Below, in pieces: positions 1 to 6,153 of a stretch of 8,750 bases of DNA. The notes under the pieces were generated by a model, which made no database searches, had not been told where the DNA came from, and was given only the letters and a program-made list of their open reading frames with translations. The DNA is taken from assembly GCA_934663655.1 (NCBI GenBank), contig CAKUKT010000096.1, positions 1 through 8,750 on the forward strand, written 5' to 3'. Numbering within the stretch: the stretch's first letter is position 1; every line of letters starts with the position of its first letter. Source of the stretch: an uncultured Victivallaceae bacterium. GTDB lineage: Bacteria > Verrucomicrobiota > Lentisphaeria > Victivallales > Victivallaceae. The position numbers and the translations under genes are program-made.

Positions 1-677
1 ACTTCACAGAGCAACGACTCCGGCATCACCGGATAATCTTCGCTGCAACCGGCAAAAAACGGTTCATTTATGGAAACGTTCTTCACCGCAATCACCTTGT
101 CGCCTTCAAATTCGGCGATATGGTCGATCAGAAGAAATGGATAACGATGCGGCATCAGTTCCCGGATCTGCGCGGTGTCCATCACCGTCTCGGCACCCTT
201 GTCGAAGCGATTGAACTCTCCCGGCATTGCCGAAGGCACCTCCACCTTGCGGAGCGCCAGCGTCAGCAACGCCTCACAGGCGACACCGCTGTTGTTGGTC
301 ACCGAGGCGCGTACCACCGCCCGACCCGCTTCACAACTCACCACCTCCGCCTCAATCCGCAACCGGTCCCCCGGGAGGCTCGGACGGCGGAACTTCACCT
401 TTTCCACCCTGGCGATGTAAATCTGCTCATCCGCGCCGGGTGCGAGCATATCGCGCACCGCCAGTTCACCGAGCTGCTTCATCGATTCCAGGAGCAGCAC
501 CCCGGGCACAATCGGATGGTTGGGGAAATGTCCGACGAAGTACTCCTCATTGGTGGTGACATTCTTCACACCGACAAAGTGTTTATCATCGATCTGTTCC
601 GCCCGGTCAAGCAGCAGTATCGGATAACACCGCGGCAATGCTGACCTCAAATCCTTGATTCCCAAAAGTTTTCCCAT
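1..677 (-). CDS. Tandem FabZ-like 3-hydroxyacyl-ACP dehydratase (two hotdog domains), 3' end off window
   Basis: Reading the minus strand from ATG 677-675 gives 225 full residues with no stop before the left edge, so the gene is partial. Residues 1-148 form a FabZ-type hotdog domain with KNVTTNEEYFVGHFP and PGVLLLE, placing the catalytic His at H50 and the Glu at E64. After a short linker a second hotdog domain starts near residue 168, with the FabZ signature PHRYPF (176-181) and KNVSINEPFFAG. At the catalytic His position it has Cys (C211), followed by SED instead of FP; the Glu (E225) is kept. FabZ dehydrates 3-hydroxyacyl-ACP in fatty acid elongation and works as a dimer. Two fused domains suggest a covalent pseudo-dimer, which is my inference. 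The gene starts 21 nt after the lpxC stop, so the two are probably co-transcribed. A GAGG lies about 13 nt before the ATG, which is rather far. It may be a specialised dehydratase rather than the housekeeping FabZ. Confidence 0.85.
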   Translation of the reverse strand, partial: MGKLLGIKDLRSALPRCYPILLLDRAEQIDDKHFVGVKNVTTNEEYFVGHFPNHPIVPGVLLLESMKQLGELAVRDMLAPGADEQIYIARVEKVKFRRPSLPGDRLRIEAEVVSCEAGRAVVRASVTNNSGVACEALLTLALRKVEVPSAMPGEFNRFDKGAETVMDTAQIRELMPHRYPFLLIDHIAEFEGDKVIAVKNVSINEPFFAGCSEDYPVMPESLLCE

Positions 678-698
678 AATTGAAGCAAATCCTCGAGT

Positions 699-1550
699 TT
701 ACGGCTGCGGTTCAGCTTCGGCCAGGGCGAGAAGCTGTTTTGCCAGTTCAACATTTTTCGGATGGCCGGGACGAACGGCGACAACTGTTCCCGTCAGCCG
801 CCGACCGGTCAGATAAAGATCCCCGATGATGTCGAGAATCTTATGGCGGACGATCTCATTGCCGAAACGCAGGCGTTCCTTGCAGATGATCGCCCCGTCA
901 TGGATAATCGCCGCCGCGTCGAGGCTTCCGCCCTTGACCAGCCCCATCGCCAGCAGCGGTTTGAGATCCGCGAAATCGACAAAGGTGCGCGCCGGAGCGA
1001 TTTCCGCTCCGTAGGCTTCGGTTCCGAGTTCGAAATCCTCGAGCTGCGGGTCGATCGGGCACCCGCGGAACGAGGTCACACACGAAATCGTCAGCGGATT
1101 GTCGCCGGGAATGAAAACCAGCCGCGTCTTGCCGCCGACAACCGCCACCGGACGATCCGGGGTGAACCAACGCACCGGAGCACTCTGCTCCACCGCGCCG
1201 GCACTGCGGATCATCTCAAAATACGGCAGCGAACTGCCGTCGCAGATCGGCGGCTCCATACCATTCACTTCGACAATGCAGTTGTCGATCCGGCAGGCGT
1301 GAAGCGCTGACATGATGTGTTCGACGGTGTAGACCACCACCGCCCCCGAAGCGATCGTGGTTCCCCGCTGAACGTCAACGACATTCCCGGCCAGAGCCCG
1401 GACTTCCGGCTTGCCGTCGAGGTCAATCCGCCGGAATACGATCCCGCGATTTTCCTCCGCCGGCAACAACCGCACCACCGCCCGCGCCCCGGTGTGCAGA
1501 GCAATACCCGAAACGGATGCGGATGCGGCTACAGTCTGTTGCTTTTCCAT
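699..1550 (-). CDS. lpxC: UDP-3-O-acyl-N-acetylglucosamine deacetylase LpxC
   Basis: This is the zinc amidase for the committed step of lipid A synthesis, removing acetate from UDP-3-O-acyl-GlcNAc in the cytoplasm. At 283 aa it is slightly shorter than the ~305 aa E. coli enzyme but spans both LpxC domains. Family hallmarks are visible: VEHIMSAL (E77, H78), ARTF...GLVKGGSLD (residues 187-211), RHKILDIIGDL (H236, D240) and GHPKN (H263). H78, H236 and D240 match the zinc ligands; E77 and H263 match the catalytic pair. The stop is followed after 21 nt by the tandem FabZ gene, echoing the lpxC-fabZ neighbourhood or fusion known from other diderms. The ATG at 1550 has no strong Shine-Dalgarno sequence. 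The upstream leader is long and holds several inverted repeats. No key residue is missing, and I am confident of this call. Confidence 0.97.
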   Translation of the reverse strand: MEKQQTVAASASVSGIALHTGARAVVRLLPAEENRGIVFRRIDLDGKPEVRALAGNVVDVQRGTTIASGAVVVYTVEHIMSALHACRIDNCIVEVNGMEPPICDGSSLPYFEMIRSAGAVEQSAPVRWFTPDRPVAVVGGKTRLVFIPGDNPLTISCVTSFRGCPIDPQLEDFELGTEAYGAEIAPARTFVDFADLKPLLAMGLVKGGSLDAAAIIHDGAIICKERLRFGNEIVRHKILDIIGDLYLTGRRLTGTVVAVRPGHPKNVELAKQLLALAEAEPQP

Positions 1551-1608
1551 ACGACTTTTATTCTTGAATCTATCCGTTATACATTATTTAAAAGCATTAA
1601 CCGACCTC

Positions 1609-1630
1609 TCCGGGACGGCACCGTCCCGGA
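1609..1630. repeat. Perfect 10-bp inverted repeat with 2-nt centre in the lpxC leader
   Basis: TCCGGGACGG and its exact reverse complement flank a central CA. A second small hairpin (TGCTG-CTC-CAGCA, 1631-1643) sits beside it. Neither strand has a T-tract after the repeat, so it is not an ordinary terminator. It lies 59 nt upstream of the lpxC start. It could be an operator, a cruciform, a leader hairpin, or a copy of a dispersed intergenic repeat. Confidence 0.7.
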
Positions 1631-1670
1631 TGCTGCTCCAGCAAAAAACTAACCGTCTCCGCTGAAACGA

Positions 1671-1711
1671 CCCTGCCGAAACACTATCGCCAAACTGTAA
1701 ATAGCGCAGGG
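1671..1711. other. Stem-loop in the lpxC leader
   Basis: CCCTGC (1671-1676) pairs exactly with GCAGGG (1706-1711), and an inner CTAT/ATAG can extend the structure. It lies between the candidate lpxC promoter and the lpxC start, so an lpxC leader RNA would contain it. No regulatory class is recognisable. The stem is short and could be chance. Confidence 0.35.
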
Positions 1712-1738
1712 AAAAATCTCCCCGTAAATCACCCCCAT

Positions 1739-1767
1739 AATATGCATGTTGAAAGCAAAAAATACAA
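1739..1767 (-). promoter_or_regulatory. Candidate sigma-70 promoter for lpxC
   Basis: On the minus strand TTGTAT (1767-1762) is followed after 17 nt by CATATT, inside CATATTATGGGG. Similar TATATTAT boxes precede nagA, the zinc-ribbon gene and hisF here. Transcription would start near 1732 and give a ~180-nt leader. The -35 match is moderate, and a promoter nearer the gene is also possible (TGTATAAC around 1575-1582). Confidence 0.35.
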
Positions 1768-1839
1768 GTCTCAGCCTCTTCAACTTGTCGATTTTGTCGA
1801 TATTATAACACAATATCCCGATTTTTTTCGACTTTTCAT

Positions 1840-1868
1840 TTGACTTTTACCGACACCCCAGATATAGT
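1840..1868 (+). promoter_or_regulatory. Strong sigma-70 promoter candidate for a small RNA
   Basis: TTGACT (1840-1845), a 17-nt spacer and TATAGT (1863-1868) make the best sigma-70 match in the window. The predicted start (about 1875-1876) coincides with the first base of a long hairpin. Just upstream are two TTGTCGAT copies (1785-1792 and 1794-1801, 9 bp apart) and the inverted repeat GATATT-N7-AATATC (1799-1817), which could be operator sites. No protein gene follows closely. Confidence 0.6.
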
Positions 1869-1875
1869 AAAGGTT

Positions 1876-1967
1876 GTTCAAGGTCGGTTATTCGGGCTCC
1901 TTATACGCAATTTCTCCTCTTCATAATTACTCCTCTAAGCGTCCGGATAACCGCCTTGAACTTTATT
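1876..1967 (+). ncRNA. Candidate ~92-nt hairpin small RNA with three CUCCU loop motifs
   Basis: Bases 1876-1895 pair with 1943-1961 over 19 pairs, with one bulged T (1884) and one G-U pair. The paired arms enclose a 47-nt pyrimidine-rich loop. The 5' arm begins where the upstream promoter predicts transcription start, and the 3' arm is followed by TTTATT, which could serve as a weak intrinsic terminator. CTCCT occurs three times at 1897, 1914 and 1930, the last two as CTCCTCT, spaced 17 and 16 nt. CUCCU is complementary to Shine-Dalgarno AGGAG, so the RNA could base-pair with mRNA ribosome-binding sites; this is inference. No open frame of substance is present. It does not look like tmRNA, SRP RNA, RNase P RNA or (by size) 6S RNA. 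An alternative is a small MITE-like inverted-repeat element. Confidence 0.5.
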
Positions 1968-2011
1968 ACCCCCCTTGAAACCACACTTTTCGGGCGGGTG
2001 ATTTCAACGAC

Positions 2012-2233
2012 TTTGGCGCCGCGACGACGGCATCCGGGTTGGCTGCAAAAGCTGGCGGCGGCTTTGGCGTTGCGACGGCGGAATCCGGGTTGGCGGCAAA
2101 AGCTGACGGCTGAATCGGGCGGTTTTATTGATTTTGGCGCCGCGACGACGGAATCCGGGTTGGCGGTAAAAGCTGGCGGCTGAATCGGGCGGTTTTATTG
2201 ATTTTGGCGCTGCGACGGCGGTATGGGGATGAT
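2012..2233. repeat. Tandem repeat block with ~70-bp units
   Basis: Units beginning TTTGGCG start at 2012, 2063, 2133 and 2203, with a further partial start at 2234. Units 2063-2132 and 2133-2202 are both 70 bp and nearly identical, differing at a few bases. The 2012 unit is 51 bp and lacks the last ~20 bp, and the 2203 unit is a 31-bp remnant. Bases just before 2012 (CGGGCGGGTGATTT) resemble the tail of a unit. The variation suggests an old array altered by slippage. There is no credible coding frame. Confidence 0.85.
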
Positions 2234-2300
2234 TTTGGCGACTGCAAATCGTGACGACTTAGCAGCATGCGGTTTCAGTGGCTGCCAGGACACGATTTCT

Positions 2301-2403
2301 CCCTGGCGTTGCCCGGATAAAAGCCCCTGCCGCCAGTAGAGGCAAAGAGAGTTGTTCATTATGTTCCCCTGGCGTTGCCCGGATAAAAGCCCCTGCCGCC
2401 AGT
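2301..2403. repeat. Two identical 37-bp direct repeats separated by 29 bp
   Basis: An identical 37-bp sequence occurs at 2301-2337 and 2367-2403. Each copy has complementary ends (CTGGCG near the left, CGCCAG near the right), so each can fold into a hairpin of about 34 nt. Its complement shares CTGGCGGC and a GGC-TTTTAT stretch with the tandem units at 2012-2233, suggesting the same repeat family in opposite orientation. Two copies without cas genes are too few for a CRISPR call. A REP-like or other palindromic intergenic element fits better. Confidence 0.8.
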
Positions 2404-2645
2404 CGGAACAGCACAAATTCCTGATGATTGCGGATGACTCAACCTACTGAAAATTTTTCTGACCGGCGGCAACCACTCTGCAATGGTCTGCTTACGACGC
2501 CGTCCCCGTCCACCGGAACCATTTACCAGCCCGTGAACCGCCCTCTCCTCCTGCGATACGGTTCATTCAGTTTATTTTCACTTCGCGCCCGGCGTCAGCT
2601 CAATGTCTCCCCGCCGCGGCCATTACCCGGGGAATCAACCTTCAA
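2404..2645. other. Gene-free stretch before the exonuclease gene
   Basis: I see no convincing gene, terminator or repeat here. The promoter for the downstream exonuclease gene should lie in this interval, but no good -35/-10 pair stands out. A possible weak Shine-Dalgarno (GGGGA, 2629-2633) sits 12 nt before the exonuclease ATG. Confidence 0.4.
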
Positions 2646-3656
2646 ATGACTTCATCAACATCTCTTCCGGAAATCGTCCTCATCGACGCCTACAGCCAGA
2701 TTTTCCGCGCCTTTTACGCGATCCGCGAACTGAACAATTCCCGCGGAGAACCGGTCAACGCGCTCTTCGTATTCACCCGGCTGCTGCTGACCATCGAACG
2801 AAATTTTCCCGGTGAAGCCGGCGCCATGCTTTTCGATTGCGGCAAAGTGGATTTCCGACTCAGCGTCGCCCCCGAATACAAGGCCAACCGCCCGCCGATG
2901 CCCGACCCCCTCCAGCAGCAGATACCGGCCATCCGCGAAATCTCCGCTGCTTTCGGATGGCCGCTGATCGCCTGCAAAAATTTTGAAGCCGACGACCTGA
3001 TCGGCGCATTCTGCCGGGCCTGTTCCGGACGACGGATCGCGATAATCAGCTCCGACAAGGACCTCTCCCAGCTGGTGGACGAAAACATCACCCTGCTCGC
3101 ACCGGCTTCGCGCGGCTTCGAACCACGCAACCGGGAATGGGTGCAGAATAAATTCGGCGTACCACCCGAACTGATCGCCGATTATCTGGCACTGACCGGA
3201 GACAGCGTTGACAATATTCCCGGCATTCCCGGTATCGGCCCCAAAAGCGCCGTGGAACTTCTGCTCCGCTTCGGACCGCTCGAATCCTGGCTCGATCACC
3301 CGCAGACCACCCTCGCGGGAACCCGGTTCGCCGCCAGATTCAACTCCGACTCCCCGGAACTGCTGCGGCGCAACCTCCTGCTGACCAGACTGCGCACCGA
3401 ACTGCCGGATGAAATGCGCAACCCCGGCGAACTCCTGCAGCGCCGTTCCCCCGACTGGAAACGAATCCGCGAAATCTGCGAAATCGCGGAATTTCGGTCG
3501 CTGCTGCGGGAACTCCCGGAACCTGACGCCGCCACGGACAGTGCCGAAACCGGAGAACTGTTTTCCACCCCCGCCGCCCCCCCCGCCGAACCCCCGGAAA
3601 CCGGGCGGAATGAACCGCCGACCGGTGGAAATTTCGTGCAGGGAGAACTCTTCTGA
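2646..3656 (+). CDS. Stand-alone 5'-3' exonuclease / flap endonuclease (Pol I N-domain type) with clamp-binding-like C-terminus
   Basis: The 336-aa protein corresponds to the 5' nuclease domain of DNA polymerase I without proofreading or polymerase domains. Acidic metal-binding positions of the family are all visible: D14 (LIDAYSQIFRAF), D64, E114/D116/D117 (FEADDLIG), D137/D139 (SSDKDLSQLV) and D186/D189 (GDSVDN). EYKANR (77-82) and the helix-hairpin-helix stretch GIPGIGPKSAVELL (193-206) are also present. Such enzymes remove RNA primers and 5' flaps during Okazaki fragment and repair processing. After ~residue 290 the chain becomes Pro/Glu-rich and looks disordered. It ends exactly in QGELF, which fits the QxxLF form of bacterial beta-clamp-binding peptides, and a related ETGELF occurs at 301-306. 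The tail is downstream of a C8 run (3577-3584), so its frame depends on that count. nagA follows 91 nt later with its own promoter candidate. Confidence 0.93.
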   Translation: MTSSTSLPEIVLIDAYSQIFRAFYAIRELNNSRGEPVNALFVFTRLLLTIERNFPGEAGAMLFDCGKVDFRLSVAPEYKANRPPMPDPLQQQIPAIREISAAFGWPLIACKNFEADDLIGAFCRACSGRRIAIISSDKDLSQLVDENITLLAPASRGFEPRNREWVQNKFGVPPELIADYLALTGDSVDNIPGIPGIGPKSAVELLLRFGPLESWLDHPQTTLAGTRFAARFNSDSPELLRRNLLLTRLRTELPDEMRNPGELLQRRSPDWKRIREICEIAEFRSLLRELPEPDAATDSAETGELFSTPAAPPAEPPETGRNEPPTGGNFVQGELF

Positions 3657-3661
3657 CGATT

Positions 3662-3693
3662 TTTCCCGGGAAAGTTCTGGCAAAAGAACTTTT
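3662..3693. terminator. Adjacent inverted repeats after the exonuclease gene, possible weak terminator
   Basis: TTTCCCGGGAAA (3662-3673) is a perfect palindrome. It overlaps a hairpin in which AAAGTTCT (3671-3678) pairs with AGAACTTT (3685-3692) around a 6-nt loop. The T-tract after the stem is only partial, so termination would be weak. The second stem overlaps the proposed nagA -35 box, so it could also be an operator. Confidence 0.35.
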
Positions 3694-3705
3694 CAACACT
3701 ATATT
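3677..3705 (+). promoter_or_regulatory. Candidate sigma-70 promoter for nagA
   Basis: CTGGCA (3677-3682), a 17-nt spacer and TATATT (3700-3705, in TATATTATATT) lie 42 nt before the nagA ATG. The -10 box matches the TATATTAT motif found before hisF and the zinc-ribbon gene. Confidence 0.5.
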
Positions 3706-3747
3706 ATATTTCCAAACACCATTTCCAATTTTGACGACGGCTGTTTT

Positions 3748-4935
3748 ATGGCAAAAAATCGTATACGGCGACTCTACGTGGTCGACTATCTCATAACTCC
3801 GGATCAGCGGGTGGAGAACGGCGCGGTGCTCTGCGAAAACGACTCCATTCTCGCCGTCGGCGGTTTTTCCGGTTTTTCGCTCACCAACGAGCTTGAAGTG
3901 CTGAAATTTCCCAACGCCTACATGACTCCGGGATTTATCGACACCCACATTCACGGGGCCGGCGGCTTCGACTGTTCAAGCGTCGAACTCTCGGCCCTCC
4001 GGATCGAAGACATGAGCCGGATTCTCGGCCAGCGCGGCGTCACCGGGTTCTTTCCGACCATGGTATCGCTGCCCCGCGATAAGATGCTCGCCAATCTCGC
4101 CGCCCTGGCTGAACTCATGAATAACGACCTGCCCGGCGCCGAGGCAATCGGGATCAACATCGAAGGACCGTTCCTCAACCCCGTGAAACGAGGCGCCCAG
4201 CCCCACGAATGCCTGTACCCGATCGACCTCGGATTCGCGGCCGAACTCATCGATGCCGGCGGCGGCCGGGTGAAGCTGATGACTTTTGCACCCGAACTCT
4301 CCAACTCGGAAAAACTGATCGAACTGCTGATCTCGCGCGGCGTCACCCCCTCCATGGGTCACAGCGTCGCCGATGAACGTGAAACCCTGCGCGCCATTGA
4401 CGCCGGAGCCGGCCACTGCACCCATCTCTTCAACGGCATGCCTCCGCTGCATCAGCGTGATCTCAGCCTCTCCAGCATCGCACTTATGGATGATCGCGTC
4501 ACCGCCGAACTCATCATCGACGGACGCCACATCCATCCGCGGATGGTCGATCTCGCCTGCCGCTGCAAACCGCTCAGCCGGATCATCGGTATCAGCGACG
4601 CCACCATGGCCGCCGGCATGCCCGACGGCAGATACCGCATCGGCCCCTCGGAAATCGAAGTGGTCAACGGTTATTCCCAGACCGCCCAGGGGGCGCTCGC
4701 CGGTACTACCACCATGCTCGACACCGGTTGGCACAGCCTGATGAGCTGCGGACATCTCCCGGAAACCCGCGCCGCCCAGGCGGTGACCCGCAATCCCGCC
4801 GACAGCTTCGGCTTCACCGACCGCGGGGTGCTGCTGCCGAACCGGCGCGCCGATCTGGCGGTTTTCGAACGCGGCACCAACCGGCCGCTGCTCACCGTCA
4901 GACGCGGCGAAATCATCTACCGCGCGGAAAGATGA
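3748..4935 (+). CDS. nagA: N-acetylglucosamine-6-phosphate deacetylase NagA
   Basis: NagA is a cytoplasmic amidohydrolase that converts GlcNAc-6-phosphate to GlcN-6-phosphate and acetate in amino-sugar catabolism and cell-wall recycling. The 395 residues match family length. Motifs in order are PGFIDTHIHG (61-70, HxH at H67/H69), EGPF (metal ligand E139), MGHS (H205), HLFNGMPP (H226), DGRH (H261) and SDAT (catalytic Asp D284). The frame is open far upstream into the exonuclease gene. I chose the ATG at 3748 because the conserved domain begins right after it and a promoter-like sequence lies 42 nt before; no strong Shine-Dalgarno is seen. The stop is only 2 nt before the next gene, implying a transcriptional and probably translational link. 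A partner nagB is not in the window. Confidence 0.95.
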   Translation: MAKNRIRRLYVVDYLITPDQRVENGAVLCENDSILAVGGFSGFSLTNELEVLKFPNAYMTPGFIDTHIHGAGGFDCSSVELSALRIEDMSRILGQRGVTGFFPTMVSLPRDKMLANLAALAELMNNDLPGAEAIGINIEGPFLNPVKRGAQPHECLYPIDLGFAAELIDAGGGRVKLMTFAPELSNSEKLIELLISRGVTPSMGHSVADERETLRAIDAGAGHCTHLFNGMPPLHQRDLSLSSIALMDDRVTAELIIDGRHIHPRMVDLACRCKPLSRIIGISDATMAAGMPDGRYRIGPSEIEVVNGYSQTAQGALAGTTTMLDTGWHSLMSCGHLPETRAAQAVTRNPADSFGFTDRGVLLPNRRADLAVFERGTNRPLLTVRRGEIIYRAER

Positions 4936-4937
4936 CA

Positions 4938-5771
4938 ATGAGTGTTCAATATCAGCTGCTCGACAGCGGCAACCTCCGGAAACTTGAACAAGTCGGCCCC
5001 ATCCGGCTCATCCGGCCCGCCCTGAACGCATTCTGGTCCCCGACACTTCCGGAAAAGGAGTGGAAATGCGCCGACGCCGAATTTATCCGCGACGCCTCCG
5101 GCAACGGCCGCTGGCACCGCGTGCGGGAATTGCCGGATTCGTGGATCGTCGAATGGGGGGGATTCCGCATCAAGGTGAAGCCGACCGGATTCGGCCACCT
5201 CGGTTTCTTTGCCGAACAATTCCGCAACTGGGAATTTTTCCGTTCCATTCCCGGCGGCGGCAACGCGCTCAATCTCTTCGCCTACTCCGGCCTCGCCTCG
5301 CTGGCGCTCGCCGAGAGCGGCAACCGGGTCTGTCACCTCGACGCCGCCCGCGGCATGATCGAATGGGGCCGCGCCAACCAGGAACTCAATCCGCAGGCCG
5401 GCAACGCGATCCGCTGGATCGCCGACGATGTGAATAAATTCGTCTCAAGAGAGCTGCGGCGCGGCAACACCTACCACACGATTGTGCTGGACCCGCCAAC
5501 TTTCGGTCGGGGTTCGAGCGGGCAGCTCTGGCGCATTGAAACCGATCTGCTGCCGCTGCTCGATAAGTGCCGGAAACTGCGTACCCCGGGCAGGGATTTT
5601 CTGCTGGTGCTCAGTTGCCATTCCCCCGGGTTCAGTATCCAGGTAATGGAGCGGATGCTCCGCGAGGTTTTCGGAGACGATGCCGGGTTTGACTCTCAGG
5701 AGATGACCATCCCCGAGAGCAGCGGCCGGGAACTTCCCGCGGGAATTTCCGTCCGCTGCCGCGTCAAATGA
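4938..5771 (+). CDS. RlmI-like class I SAM-dependent methyltransferase
   Basis: The 277-aa protein belongs to the RlmI / COG1092-like methyltransferases that modify cytosine C5 in 23S rRNA; the substrate here is not proven. It has the SAM-binding motif I (LNLFAYSGLASLALAESG, 111-128), HLDAARGMIEWGRANQ (133-148, ribose-binding acidic residue D135), ADDV (162-165), the motif IV LDPPTFGRG (184-192) and SCHS (226-229) with a Cys where m5C enzymes carry a nucleophile. N-terminal features RLIRP and PTGFGHLGFFAEQFRNW are typical of a short family version. The N-terminal PUA domain of E. coli RlmI is not evident. Two in-frame ATGs exist, at 4932 (overlapping the nagA stop) and 4938. GGAAAG at 4926-4931 sits 6 nt before the latter, so I prefer 4938. 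Coupling to nagA is likely but suggests no shared pathway. Confidence 0.88.
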   Translation: MSVQYQLLDSGNLRKLEQVGPIRLIRPALNAFWSPTLPEKEWKCADAEFIRDASGNGRWHRVRELPDSWIVEWGGFRIKVKPTGFGHLGFFAEQFRNWEFFRSIPGGGNALNLFAYSGLASLALAESGNRVCHLDAARGMIEWGRANQELNPQAGNAIRWIADDVNKFVSRELRRGNTYHTIVLDPPTFGRGSSGQLWRIETDLLPLLDKCRKLRTPGRDFLLVLSCHSPGFSIQVMERMLREVFGDDAGFDSQEMTIPESSGRELPAGISVRCRVK

Positions 5772-6153
5772 CTGCTGCCGGATAAAAATAAACGCGGTTG
5801 GAGATCATATTTCTGTTCCGCGAGTTGCTCGACCAATTCACCGCGGTCATTCCCGGCATCAACCTTTCCGCAACTGACCGGCGACACGATAAAAAGCAAC
5901 CTGATCTCTTCCGCAGGTGAAAATGGCCCTTCATCCGGGATAAACTGAAACGCCTTTCCAGGATATGGTGGCAGGAGAAATCCTTCACTGCGCCTGCCGC
6001 ATGAATTTGTACGCCGGGAAGACGGAGAGGAGCTGATGCCCCCCGCATGAATTTGTACGCCGGGAGGACGGAGAGGAACTCTGACGATTCCCCGTTTCCA
6101 CCACTCCCAGGCCACCGCCCGCGATTTCCGCAGGGCGAAACGCCGCCTGCCGC
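5772..6153. other. Gene-poor stretch between convergent genes
   Basis: This is the ~380-nt gap between the plus-strand methyltransferase and the minus-strand zinc-ribbon gene. It holds a direct repeat (5997-6080) and a small hairpin, GCAGG/CCTGC with an inner GCG/CGC (6130-6150), near the zinc-ribbon stop. No clear bidirectional terminator with a T-tract is visible. A minus-strand open frame (6115 down to 5696) has a fairly protein-like middle part but overlaps the methyltransferase and matches nothing I recognise, so I do not call it a gene. Confidence 0.5.
5997..6080. repeat. 38-bp direct repeat, two copies, 46-bp period
   Basis: CCGCATGAATTTGTACGCCG and the following 18 bases occur at 5997-6034 and again at 6043-6080, with two A/G differences and an 8-bp gap (GATGCCCC). 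The 46-bp period is not a multiple of three, so a duplication here would shift any frame crossing it. The structure looks like a local duplication or two copies of a short intergenic element. Confidence 0.85.

Noticed and set aside
120..644. 174-aa plus-strand open frame
   Set aside because: Antisense of the tandem FabZ domains, whose motifs are unmistakable on the minus strand.
1609..1630. Intrinsic terminator
   Set aside because: The perfect inverted repeat has no T-tract on either strand and no gene ends nearby.
1876..1967. 6S RNA, SRP RNA or tmRNA
   Set aside because: Too short for 6S or tmRNA and lacking the conserved tetraloop and core sequences of SRP RNA or the tRNA-like ends of tmRNA.
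1956..2183. 75-aa plus-strand open frame starting with TTG
   Set aside because: It is made almost entirely of the 70-bp tandem repeats, has no ribosome-binding site and starts inside the hairpin arm of the candidate RNA.
2301..2403. Mini-CRISPR array (37-bp repeats, 29-bp spacer)
   Set aside because: Only two repeats and one spacer, no cas genes in the window, and the repeat resembles a palindromic intergenic element related to the neighbouring tandem block.
2195..2416. 73-aa minus-strand frame with a repeated WRQGLLSGQRQG peptide
   Set aside because: The peptide repeat is just the translation of the 37-bp DNA repeats, and no family or ribosome-binding site is visible.
2655..3683. 342-aa minus-strand open frame opposite the exonuclease
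   Set aside because: Low-complexity Gly/Phe-rich composition typical of the antisense of GC-rich coding DNA, and the plus strand encodes a complete conserved nuclease.
3409..3747. Extended N-terminus for NagA inside the exonuclease gene
   Set aside because: The added residues are the out-of-frame translation of the exonuclease 3' end; the conserved NagA sequence begins just after the ATG at 3748.
3976..4938. 320-aa minus-strand open frame opposite nagA
   Set aside because: Antisense shadow of nagA, with no recognisable motifs.
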